A DNA stretch of 64,000 bases from Micrococcales bacterium (GTDB taxonomy: Bacteria > Actinomycetota > Actinomycetes > Actinomycetales > Cellulomonadaceae). Below are positions 26,871-33,722 of this stretch, piece after piece (position 1 is the first letter of the stretch; the number at the start of each line of letters is the position of its first letter). The position numbers were made by a program, and so were the translations under genes. Where the stretch lies: NCBI GenBank assembly GCA_009779195.1, contig WRET01000001.1:62001-126000 (forward strand). Reading direction: 5' to 3'. The notes beneath the pieces are model-generated. The model saw only the letters and a list, made by a program, of their open reading frames with translations, made no database searches and had not been told where the DNA came from.

Positions 26871-27530
26871 ATGCGAGTATCTGCCTCCGCCCTGCTCCCA
26901 CTGCTGCGCTCGGCAGTCCAGGGCGAGATCCTCGCTGCCGTGTACCTGTCGCCAGACCGTGAGTTCTCCGTCACCGAGCTGTCTGCCCTGGCCGGAGCGA
27001 GCCTCAAGGCCACCGCGCACGAGGTCCAACGCCTGGTGAGCGTCGGATACCTCGCTGACCGGCGCCTGGGGAACCTACGGCTGGTCCGGCGGCCCGCCGA
27101 CAACCCTGTGGTGCGGCCCCTGACGGACCTGCTCGCAGTCACCTACGGCCCCGTGCCTGTCTTGAGCGACGAGCTGGGCGGGCTGCCCGGTATCGACACA
27201 GCCCTGGTGTTCGGCTTGTGGGCCGCCCGCCACGCTGGCGAACCAGGCCCGGTGCCCGGCGACGTGGACGTGCTCGTCGTTGGCACCACACCGTTCGACC
27301 TGCTCGACGAGGCAGCCACCAGGGCCCAAGCCCGGCTCCACCGCGCGGTGAACATCCGCCGTGTCGCCCCCGAGTACTGGGCGAACCCCAACCCCGAAGA
27401 CACCTTCGTCCGCGCCGTCAAGGACCGCCCGACTGTCCCCCTGTTGTTATCATCGGCATCAACCAGAGGGGGCAGCGATGCGGTGGGAGCAGGGGCGCAC
27501 GACGATCGACCAGATGATCGGAGCCGGTGA
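26871..27530 (+). CDS. winged-helix/nucleotidyltransferase (MNT-type) protein
   Basis: 219 aa. The N-terminal 85 residues form a winged helix (RSAVQGEILAAVYLSP, FSVTELSALAGASLKATAHE). The C-terminal half is a minimal nucleotidyltransferase ending in GDVDVLVVG, preceded by FGLWAARHAGEPG. The usual GSxxxR serine is replaced by leucine (GLW), so activity is uncertain. Such proteins normally precede a HEPN-domain partner in a toxin-antitoxin pair. The ATG at 26871 lies about nine bases after a -10-like TACACT, so the message may be leaderless. CTTAC/GTAAG forms an inverted repeat in the promoter. Confidence 0.75.
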   Translation: MRVSASALLPLLRSAVQGEILAAVYLSPDREFSVTELSALAGASLKATAHEVQRLVSVGYLADRRLGNLRLVRRPADNPVVRPLTDLLAVTYGPVPVLSDELGGLPGIDTALVFGLWAARHAGEPGPVPGDVDVLVVGTTPFDLLDEAATRAQARLHRAVNIRRVAPEYWANPNPEDTFVRAVKDRPTVPLLLSSASTRGGSDAVGAGAHDDRPDDRSR

Positions 27531-27537
27531 GCTCCAG

Positions 27538-27560
27538 CGTGCGTTGCTGCACTCAGCACC
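27538..27560 (+). repeat. 23-bp imperfect direct repeat, left copy
   Basis: The 23 bases starting CGTGCGTTG and ending CTCAGCACC match 21 of 23 at 29232-29254. The left copy lies exactly where the HEPN-type sequence loses similarity. The pair encloses the macrodomain and XRE genes. Confidence 0.6.
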
Positions 27561-27575
27561 CGAGGGCAAGCCCGA

Positions 27576-27636
27576 GTTCGTTGAAACGCAGCCGTCAGTT
27601 CGTTGGAATGCAGCGGTCAGTTCGTTGGAACGCAGG
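27576..27636 (+). repeat. 22-bp tandem repeat, 2.8 copies
   Basis: Units at 27576-27597, 27598-27619 and 27620-27636 begin GTTCGTTG and differ at only a few positions. The period of 22 is not a multiple of three, so the repeats are read in different frames. This fits a decayed, non-coding origin. Confidence 0.75.
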
Positions 27637-27787
27637 CTTCGCTCCTGCCTGCAGTGGCCACCCGCAGGTGAGTATGAGATCGCCTTGCTCACACAACTGC
27701 TCTCACGTGTGAGCAAGGCTCTCGCAGGTGAGACTGGCCCCACAGCCCATATTCCGGAGGTGACCACGACCAGGGCATGATGAGGAC

Positions 27788-28624
27788 GTGCGGATCACTG
27801 CTGAACGGGGAGACCTGACGACGGTCGCCGTCGATGCGATCGTCAACGCGGCGAACCCGGTCCTGCTCGGCGGAGGAGGGGTCGACGGGGCGATCCACGC
27901 CGCGGCCGGGCCGAAGCTGCTCGAGGCGTGCCGTCGGCTGCGGCGCACCCGAGTGCCCGACGGGCTGTCACCGGGCAGGGCCGTTGCCACCGACGGGTTC
28001 GACCTACCCGCACGATGGGTGATCCACACTGTCGGCCCCAACTGGAACCGTGGCCAGCGCGACCCAGCCGTCCTGACGTCGTGCTTCATCACCAGCCTGA
28101 ACATTGCCAACTGGCTGGGGGCGAAGTCTGTGGCCTTCCCGGCGATCAGCGCCGGTTCCTACGGCTGGGACGTGGACGTGGTCGCCCGCACCGGCGTGGC
28201 CGCTGTCCGTCACTGGCACAAGCTCATGAGGTGCCGCAGGAGGGCCGGAGTCCCGGCCGGCATCACCAAGATCGCTGCCCGGCGGACGCGGCCCGACCCC
28301 GAGGATGTCCTCGTGGTCATCGGTCATCCCTGGGGTGACAGCGAACCGATGCCACTCACCTCGTGGATCGAGTTCGGTCCTCATGGCAGCGAACGACCGC
28401 TCATCGGCCCGGTGTCCGCAAGCCTGTGCTCGACCGGCGAACCAGTACCCCTCAGTCAGATCGACCGGATCGACCCCTTCTGCCTGGGGCGAGCCCCATC
28501 GGTGACCAAGGTCCGTTTCGTCCTGGCCACAGCCTCGGCCCTCGACGCATTCACCGCGGCGCTGGCGAGTACCACCGACCATGAGTTTGGTCAGCCAGCT
28601 TTCCTTCTCTTGCGTCACATCTAG
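27788..28624 (+). CDS. macrodomain (ADP-ribose-binding) protein with C-terminal extension
   Basis: The first 145 residues form a YmdB/MacroD-type macrodomain: RGDLTTVAVDAIVNAAN, LLGGGGVDGAIHAAAGP, PARWVIHTVGPNW, and SVAFPAISAGSYG. This implies binding of ADP-ribose and perhaps removal of ADP-ribose from targets. The following 130 residues (from about RRRAGVPAG to QPAFLLLRHI) do not belong to the macrodomain and I do not recognise them. They include a beta-rich stretch TKVRFVLATASALDAFTAAL. The GTG start at 27788 has a poorly spaced ribosome site, so expression may be low. Confidence 0.8.
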   Translation: MRITAERGDLTTVAVDAIVNAANPVLLGGGGVDGAIHAAAGPKLLEACRRLRRTRVPDGLSPGRAVATDGFDLPARWVIHTVGPNWNRGQRDPAVLTSCFITSLNIANWLGAKSVAFPAISAGSYGWDVDVVARTGVAAVRHWHKLMRCRRRAGVPAGITKIAARRTRPDPEDVLVVIGHPWGDSEPMPLTSWIEFGPHGSERPLIGPVSASLCSTGEPVPLSQIDRIDPFCLGRAPSVTKVRFVLATASALDAFTAALASTTDHEFGQPAFLLLRHI

Positions 28625-28670
28625 TTCCCGGCCAGGTCGAGCAGCTCGCCGTCCTGCATCTCAGTCACGA

Positions 28671-28706
28671 TACGCCTTTGAAGGCGTACGCCCTACAGGG
28701 CATACT
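28671..28706 (+). promoter_or_regulatory. promoter with 18-bp palindromic operator for the XRE gene
   Basis: -35 TTGAAG (28678-28683) and -10 CATACT (28701-28706) are exactly 17 bases apart. An 18-bp palindrome TACGCCTT-TG-AAGGCGTA (28671-28688) covers the -35 box. This is the classic layout for a self-repressing XRE antitoxin. Confidence 0.6.
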
Positions 28707-28798
28707 GGGGTGGTGGAACTTCGCTGATCGCGACAGGTTCGGGAGCAGGGCAGACCAAGCGGTTGACCAGTGGAAACGCGAGAATGGAGGTGCCGGAG

Positions 28799-29146
28799 AT
28801 GGCCATTGAGCACGACCACTTCGCCCCAGCTGACGACGTGTTCGCCGCACTCGAGTCCATCGCAGGCCTCAACGACGACAAGAGCGGACGTGACGCTGCC
28901 CGCGACCAGATGGAACGTGAGTACCGCATCGGCCTTGCCACCATCCGGCAGGTAGCAGCACTCACCCAAGCCGAAGTAGCCCGCAAGATGGGCATTCGGC
29001 AGACCAGTGTGTCGCGCCTCGAAGCACGCCCCGACATGCTCCTGTCCACGCTCAAGGCGTACTTCGACGCCGTCGGAGCCGAAGCGACCATCATCGTCCG
29101 TGTCGGCGAGGTCGAGCACCGCGCCTCACTCGCAGAACTCCTCTGA
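28799..29146 (+). CDS. XRE-family helix-turn-helix antitoxin-like protein
   Basis: 115 aa. The HTH lies near residues 60-85 (ALTQAEVARKMGIRQTSVSRLEAR), with REQMEREYRIG-type helices before it (here RDQMEREYRIGLATIRQ). It resembles HigA-type antitoxins. The ATG at 28799 is chosen because GGAGGT lies seven bases upstream; longer starts have no ribosome site. No intact RelE/HigB-type toxin is adjacent. An open stretch from about 28640 to 28810 in another frame, ending WWNFADRDRFGSRADQAVD and then WKRENGG, may be the tail of a lost partner. Confidence 0.75.
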   Translation: MAIEHDHFAPADDVFAALESIAGLNDDKSGRDAARDQMEREYRIGLATIRQVAALTQAEVARKMGIRQTSVSRLEARPDMLLSTLKAYFDAVGAEATIIVRVGEVEHRASLAELL

Positions 29147-29231
29147 GCAACGCCTCCAGTTCGACCACCAGGTCCACCTCGGCACCCGTGCGTTCGCGGT
29201 AGTGGAACGGCTCGAACTTCTCGCCTGACCA

Positions 29232-29254
29232 CGTGCGTTGTTGCACTCAGCATC
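29232..29254 (+). repeat. 23-bp imperfect direct repeat, right copy
   Basis: Matches the 27538-27560 copy at 21 of 23 positions. It lies just after the XRE gene, in the short intergenic space before the convergent GDPD gene. Together the copies mark a 1.7-kb segment that could be an inserted or recombined unit. Confidence 0.6.
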
Positions 29255-29307
29255 AACTGTGCGGAACCCCGCGAGTTGCGGGCTACAGGGTCGGGCGAGC
29301 CGGGGCT

Positions 29308-30102
29308 TCATGTGCCCTCTCTTGGGTCTTCGGCACGCAGGGTCAGGGCGCGGGTGGGGTGGTTGGTGGTGACCAGCCAGGAGCGGGGCAGCCAGTGGCG
29401 CAGGGCGCGGGGGGTGTCGACGGTCCACACCAGGAGGGGGATGGCTAGGCGGCGGGCGACTGTCGCGACGCGGACACGGGCCAGGCCTTTGTAGGCGACG
29501 ACGAGGTTGGCGCGGCTCGACGCAAGGCGGCGGCGGGGGAACAGCTCGGACCACCGGTACAGGCGCACGGGTCCGACACCGACCAGGCCCTGGCCGATGG
29601 ACAGTCCGACGAGCAGCCCGGGGGCGTGGGTGTCTGCCCAGTCCCGCAGGACGCGTACTGACCGGTCGTAGGCGGTGGTGACGATGAAGCTGTCGGGGCC
29701 GAGGTGTTCGAGGACCTGTGCGACGGCTTTGACCTCGTGGGTCGTCTCCGGGTGCTCATAGGCCCGGGCCGATGACCCGAACTTCAGGTCGACGTGCGCT
29801 TTGGCCTTTCCTGCCAGGATCTGCGCGGCCTGGTCGAGCGTCACGACGTCGTCGAGCGTCTCGACCAACGTCTCGTACCGCACGCGGTTGACAGGCACGA
29901 CCTTCCCGGCGACGCGCAGACGGCTGTCGTGGAACAGCACGTACTGCCCGTCGGCGGTCACCTGGACGTCGAACTCGACATACTCGCACCCCAGCCGCGC
30001 CGCGCGTTCCAGCCCCGAGCGGCTGTTCTCGTCCGCGTGGTCACGTCCGGCCCCGCCCCGGTGGGCTGAGACCAGCCCGCGCTGCTTGGCGCTCACTGTC
30101 AA
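29308..30102 (-). CDS. glycerophosphodiester phosphodiesterase family protein
   Basis: 264-aa GDPD-fold hydrolase that would split glycerophosphodiesters into glycerol-3-phosphate and alcohol. The metal and catalytic motifs are visible: SAHRGGAGRDHADENS, CEYVEFDVQVTADGQ, VLFHDSRLRV and HVDLKFG. There is no signal peptide, so it is likely cytoplasmic. The start is a TTG at 30102 overlapping the upstream stop (TTGA) or a GTG two codons later. glpK lies in the same window but not the same operon. Confidence 0.88.
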   Translation of the reverse strand: MTVSAKQRGLVSAHRGGAGRDHADENSRSGLERAARLGCEYVEFDVQVTADGQYVLFHDSRLRVAGKVVPVNRVRYETLVETLDDVVTLDQAAQILAGKAKAHVDLKFGSSARAYEHPETTHEVKAVAQVLEHLGPDSFIVTTAYDRSVRVLRDWADTHAPGLLVGLSIGQGLVGVGPVRLYRWSELFPRRRLASSRANLVVAYKGLARVRVATVARRLAIPLLVWTVDTPRALRHWLPRSWLVTTNHPTRALTLRAEDPREGT

Positions 30103-31013
30103 CCCTCGGGCGTCGTCGGACCGAACGGCTCAAGACTGAGGTCGTGCTGCACCTGTGGCGCTGGGGTGTCGTCAGGTCGATCGTCAGTCATGGTTGGCGT
30201 CCCGAGCATCCCCGCGACAGCAGCGCCGACCTGTGGCTGGGAGAGGTACGGGCGGATCCCGTGGGCGTCGCGGCCGTTGTGGACCTCGATGTCTGCCACG
30301 TGCGGCCAGAACTCCGCCAGGCCCTTGCCAGCGGCGACGATATCGGCGTGGTCGTAGACGTTGACCCAGGTCTGTGGTGGGGCGGACGCGTCGACGAGCA
30401 ACATGGGGTGCTCGCGGACGGTCCGCAGCGCCAGGGGCGAACCGACGGTGAGCAGGCGTGGCACCCCGCCGCGGTGGACGGCGACGTCGTAGGCCATCAC
30501 AGAGCCCAGCGAGTGGCCGATCACCAGGTCAGGAGCCGGCCGGTCACCGTAGCGGAACAGCTCGCGGTACACGTCGTCGCGCACGTCGGCGCTGTTCAGG
30601 TACCGGTACACCTCGCGCAACGTGCCCGGCCACACCGGACCGGTCAGGCGCAGCACCGCCCCGAACCGTTCGTCCACCTGCCCCGCCGCCGCGACCATGC
30701 CTGGCGGCAGCGCCCTGCCCAAGGTCGCATGGTCGGCGAGCAGCTGGTCGAGCGCGTCGTCGTCCAGGTCGCCGAGCTGTTCGCAGGCGGCCTGCCACAA
30801 GAACTGCGCCTCGTCAGCCTCGAACGGCATGTCGTCGTCGCCCAGGTGCCCCCGGGTCTGCGACAACGCCCCCGCCAGGTACGGCACGTCAACAGCCGGC
30901 GCCATACCAGCCCCGTCAGGCCACCCCTCCTCCAACGCCTCGCTCCACGTGTCAGACAGGTCCCGCGCCCCCCGTTGCGCGATACCGTGCACCCCAAGGA
31001 CGTCCACCATCAA
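30099..31013 (-). CDS. alpha/beta-hydrolase family protein
   Basis: 304 aa. VDVLGVHGIAQ near the N terminus is the first strand and oxyanion region. VIGHSLGSVMAYDVA holds the nucleophile serine in the GxSxG elbow. YDHADIVAAG could carry the acid, and HNGRDAHGI the histidine. The substrate is unknown. It is coupled to the GDPD gene by overlap. Tandem ATGs are at 31013 and 31010. Confidence 0.75.
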   Translation of the reverse strand: MMVDVLGVHGIAQRGARDLSDTWSEALEEGWPDGAGMAPAVDVPYLAGALSQTRGHLGDDDMPFEADEAQFLWQAACEQLGDLDDDALDQLLADHATLGRALPPGMVAAAGQVDERFGAVLRLTGPVWPGTLREVYRYLNSADVRDDVYRELFRYGDRPAPDLVIGHSLGSVMAYDVAVHRGGVPRLLTVGSPLALRTVREHPMLLVDASAPPQTWVNVYDHADIVAAGKGLAEFWPHVADIEVHNGRDAHGIRPYLSQPQVGAAVAGMLGTPTMTDDRPDDTPAPQVQHDLSLEPFGPTTPEG

Positions 31014-31068
31014 CCTCCCGATCAGCCGTCCTCCCAGTCAACCAGACGAACAAGCGCTGTGAGCAGAT

Positions 31069-31141
31069 CCCCGCGAAGGCAAGGTGTTCACGCAGAAGCA
31101 AGGGTTTGAAGACTTGCCTCCGCGTGGAAGTCTTGCCTTGG
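31069..31141. repeat. 73-bp direct repeat flanking the DUF559 gene, left copy
   Basis: Matches 32188-32260 with only three differences in 73 bases. Each copy can itself fold: the outer 21 bases (AAGGCAAGG... to ACGCAGA) pair imperfectly with the last 21. The copy begins 22 bases beyond the end of the nuclease-like gene. Confidence 0.85.
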
Positions 31142-31163
31142 GTCCAGACATCCAGGCTGGGGT

Positions 31164-32081
31164 TCAGCGGAGGTAGGGCCGGGGGTGGATGGCCTCGTCG
31201 ACCAGGAGCTGGCGGATGCGGGCGACGAGGCAAGCGGGTTTGTGTAGGTCGTCTGCTGTCGCGCGGACGATGCGGAACCCGGCCTCGACGATGGCGTCCA
31301 TACGCCGTTTCTCGCGCAGCCATTCGTTGCCGGTGTACTTGCTGCGACCGTCATACTCGATGAGCAGTTTGTGCTGTGGGTAGCCCAGGTCGCTCCAGTA
31401 CGTCTTGTGCCAGGTCTTGACCTCAACTTGAGTCTGGGGCGCCGGCAGCCCTGCGGCGAGCATGTAGTAGCGCACAGCGGTCTCTGGGGCCGACTCGGCT
31501 CCGGGGTCGGCGAGGGCGAGGACGTGTGCCGCAGCGCGCACCCCGGGGAGTCCGGGCATCTCAGCGAGCAGAGCATTGGCCTTGGCGAGGTCGGCGCCCG
31601 ACCGGACTGCCGCGTCGGCGATCACCAACGCGTCCAGAGGTGGCAACGACCGGGCGCAGTCGACGACGGTCGCCTCCAGGCTCGTCACAGGCAGCCCGCT
31701 GACCTGCGCGCGGTGCTCCACAGGAACAGCTGGCAGATGGCGCCGCACCGTCGGGTCCGGGTTGCGGTCGGGGCGACGGGCTTGCCGCAGGTGTGTTGTC
31801 GTCGGGTCTCGCCACACCCGCAGACCACGTAGCACCGCGGCTGACTCATGGCTGAACCAGTGCTCGACGCGCACCCGGTGGTGCACGGCCACCATCTGCG
31901 CCAACGCACGGTCTTTCTCGCTGGTCACCGCACCAGCAGCGACATAGGCGCCGCGGGCCAGCGGCTCCCACTGCGCGGCTCGCACCCGTCCAGCGACGCG
32001 GGCTGTGTCGTGGTCACGGGCGAAGAACACCTCCGGCAGCCGTGGCGGGGCAGACGGCTGGGAACCAGGTCGTATCGTCAT
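31164..32081 (-). CDS. DUF559-type (Vsr-fold) endonuclease-like protein
   Basis: 305 aa. The N-terminal part resembles AbiEi-like winged-helix sequences (PLARGAYVAAGAV, HWFSHESAAVLRGL). The C-terminal 100 residues look like the DUF559/Vsr restriction-endonuclease fold: YPQHKLLIEYDGRSKYTG provides the E-x-D acid cluster, followed by RRMDAIVEAGFRIVRATADD. Solo actinobacterial proteins of this type are common, and their biological role is not established. The ATG at 32081 follows a GGAG/GGTGG stretch. A longer frame to 32333 would run through the repeat and is rejected. The gene is framed by two near-identical 73-bp direct repeats, which suggests a mobile cassette. Confidence 0.7.
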   Translation of the reverse strand: MTIRPGSQPSAPPRLPEVFFARDHDTARVAGRVRAAQWEPLARGAYVAAGAVTSEKDRALAQMVAVHHRVRVEHWFSHESAAVLRGLRVWRDPTTTHLRQARRPDRNPDPTVRRHLPAVPVEHRAQVSGLPVTSLEATVVDCARSLPPLDALVIADAAVRSGADLAKANALLAEMPGLPGVRAAAHVLALADPGAESAPETAVRYYMLAAGLPAPQTQVEVKTWHKTYWSDLGYPQHKLLIEYDGRSKYTGNEWLREKRRMDAIVEAGFRIVRATADDLHKPACLVARIRQLLVDEAIHPRPYLR

Positions 32082-32187
32082 CCACCCACTCCACCGCATT
32101 GTCCACCGTCGTGGACGACGCTTTGGGACAACCCTCCCACCGCCGTGGCCTGGGGACGGCTCGCGAAGCCCCCTCGCCGAACGGTGA

Positions 32188-32260
32188 CCCCGCGAAGGCA
32201 AGGTGTTCACGCAGAAGCAAGGGTTTGAAGACTTGCCTCTGCGTGGATGCCTTGCCTTGG
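32188..32260. repeat. 73-bp direct repeat flanking the DUF559 gene, right copy
   Basis: Second copy, same orientation, 1119 bases from the first, 96 percent identical. It fills most of the space between the pfkB gene end at 32287 and the nuclease-like gene start at 32081. Inner hairpin arms are 32196-32216 and 32238-32258. Confidence 0.85.
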
Positions 32261-32286
32261 CGGGATGGAAAACTGGGCCAGCGGCG

Positions 32287-33213
32287 CTACCAGCCGCTGG
32301 AGGCGAGCTCAGCGGGCGTGGGTGGGTCGGCACCGGGGCGGGAGCAGGTGATTGTGGCGATCTGGGTACAGCGGGTCAGGACCTGCTCCATGGTCGCCGC
32401 TGGTGCGGTGCGCAGGGCTTCACGGTGGTCGGACCCGAGCAGGTCCGCTGACCACAGGCCGTCGATGAGGCCAGCCATGAAGGAGTCGCCAGCGCCGACC
32501 GTGTCGGCGACGGTGACGTGCGGTGCGGCGGTGCGGACCTTGGCTCCCGCGGCGGTCACCGCCAGGGCTCCGGCGCTGCCGAGGGTCACCACGACGAGGC
32601 CTGGCCCGGCGCTCGCCCACCGGGTGGCGACATCGGCGGGGTCCTCGTCGGGCAGCAGCCAGGCCAGGTCCTCGGCGGAGGCTTTGACGACGTCGCACAT
32701 GGTGACCAGGTGTTCGACGGTCCGTCGTGCGGGGCCGACAGGTCCGACGATGGAGGGTCGCAGGTTCGGGTCGTAGGTGATGGTGCTCGTCGGGCGGTGC
32801 TGGTCCAGCACACACGTCACCGCGTCGGCGCCCGGTGGCAGCAAGGTGGCGATCGACCCGGTGTGCACCACCAGCGGGGCCGGGCGAGGGACAAGCTCGG
32901 TCGGCAGGTCCCAGGCCAGGTCGAAGGTGTAGGCCGCAGCACCCCCGGGGTCCAGCCGTGCCGTGGCGACCGACGTACGCTGCGCTGTCTCAGACCCTGC
33001 CACCAGCCGGACCCCCGACGCGCCCAGGTGGTCGCGGACCTTGGCCCCGTCATCGTCGTCGCCGATCCACGTCGCCAGCTCCACGTCCCGGCCCAGTCGC
33101 CCCAGCCCTACGGCGACATTGGCGGGCGAACCCCCAGGGTGCCGGTCGCTGGTCGCGTCGGCGCGGACGACCACGTCGACCAGCGCCTCTCCGACCACCA
33201 ACGCGTGGTCCAC
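32287..33213 (-). CDS. PfkB-family carbohydrate kinase (fructokinase-like)
   Basis: 308 aa. GEALVDVVV and HPGGSPANVAVGLGRLG form the N-terminal PfkB signature. VADTVGAGDSFMAGLIDGL is the C-terminal signature with the catalytic aspartate. Sequence style is closest to fructokinases, but ribokinase-type sugars cannot be excluded. The GTG start at 33213 lies four bases after xseB, so it rides on that transcript. Confidence 0.9.
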   Translation of the reverse strand: MDHALVVGEALVDVVVRADATSDRHPGGSPANVAVGLGRLGRDVELATWIGDDDDGAKVRDHLGASGVRLVAGSETAQRTSVATARLDPGGAAAYTFDLAWDLPTELVPRPAPLVVHTGSIATLLPPGADAVTCVLDQHRPTSTITYDPNLRPSIVGPVGPARRTVEHLVTMCDVVKASAEDLAWLLPDEDPADVATRWASAGPGLVVVTLGSAGALAVTAAGAKVRTAAPHVTVADTVGAGDSFMAGLIDGLWSADLLGSDHREALRTAPAATMEQVLTRCTQIATITCSRPGADPPTPAELASSGW

Positions 33214-33217
33214 ACCA

Positions 33218-33445
33218 TCACTCGTCCCCAGCAGGACCGGTTGGGCTGCCCTCGCGCGCGGCGGTCAGCCGTTCACGGGCACCGTCAAGCCACTGCTGGC
33301 ACCGACCGGCCAGAGCCTCACCGCGTTCCCACAGGTCCAAGGCCTCTTCCAAGGTCCCTGCCCCCGACTCCAGCTGCGCCACCACCGCAGCCAGCTCGTC
33401 TCGAGCCTGCTCGTACCCCAGCTGCTCTACCGGCACCTTGTCCAC
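33218..33445 (-). CDS. xseB: exodeoxyribonuclease VII small subunit XseB
   Basis: Small subunit that joins XseA in degrading single-stranded DNA. 75 aa with LGYEQARDELAAVVAQLE and TLEEALDLWERGEALAGRC, the helical hairpin of the family. The GTG at 33445 is chosen; another GTG lies three codons later, and a longer frame to 33499 has no conserved sequence. It is separated from xseA by about 280 bases that contain a long palindrome, although the two genes usually abut. Confidence 0.9.
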   Translation of the reverse strand: MDKVPVEQLGYEQARDELAAVVAQLESGAGTLEEALDLWERGEALAGRCQQWLDGARERLTAAREGSPTGPAGDE

Positions 33446-33596
33446 GCGGCCTAGTCTTCCAGAGCGACATACCGATCGTGCACCGGCCGCGGCGAGCACC
33501 GGTGGCTAGGTGTGGACGTGGTATCGGCCTGGTAGCGGTGGGCCACGGCGGCACTGCCTGACCGGATCACCATCTAGCGCCTGCCCCGGGCTGACA

Positions 33597-33662
33597 ACCT
33601 CGTTCAGTGTGGTCGAGACCGCTCACCATATGGTGAGCGGTCTCGACCACACTGAACGAGGT
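33597..33662. repeat. 66-bp perfect palindrome, dispersed repeat copy 2
   Basis: Thirty-three bases on each side of the centre CAT|ATG pair without a mismatch. The core is shared with the copy after ispH, including the GAACGAGGTCGT end. It lies between xseA and xseB, 60 bases after the xseA stop, and would form a very stable hairpin or cruciform. It probably cuts xseA-xseB co-transcription. Confidence 0.9.
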
Positions 33663-33722
33663 CGTGGCGCTCACATGTGGGTGCGACCTTCGTGGGCGGC
33701 GTGTGACCCCCCAGGTGTGTCA

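Larger units (their letters stand above)
27478..27780 (+). pseudogene. truncated HEPN-type partner of the MNT gene
   Basis: A strong ribosome site (AGGGGG) and an ATG at 27478 start MRWEQGRTTIDQMIGAGELQR, the usual beginning of the HEPN protein that accompanies this kind of nucleotidyltransferase. After about 22 residues the similarity stops: the rest (RALLHSAPEGKPEF onward, about 78 residues) contains 22-bp tandem repeats and no HEPN RxxxxH motif. The overlap with the MNT gene is kept. I read it as a partner cut short by rearrangement. Confidence 0.55.

Noticed and set aside
25849..33662. A transposon or integrative element with its own recombinase
   Set aside because: Repeats and cassette-like genes are present, but no transposase, integrase or resolvase frame was found anywhere in the window.
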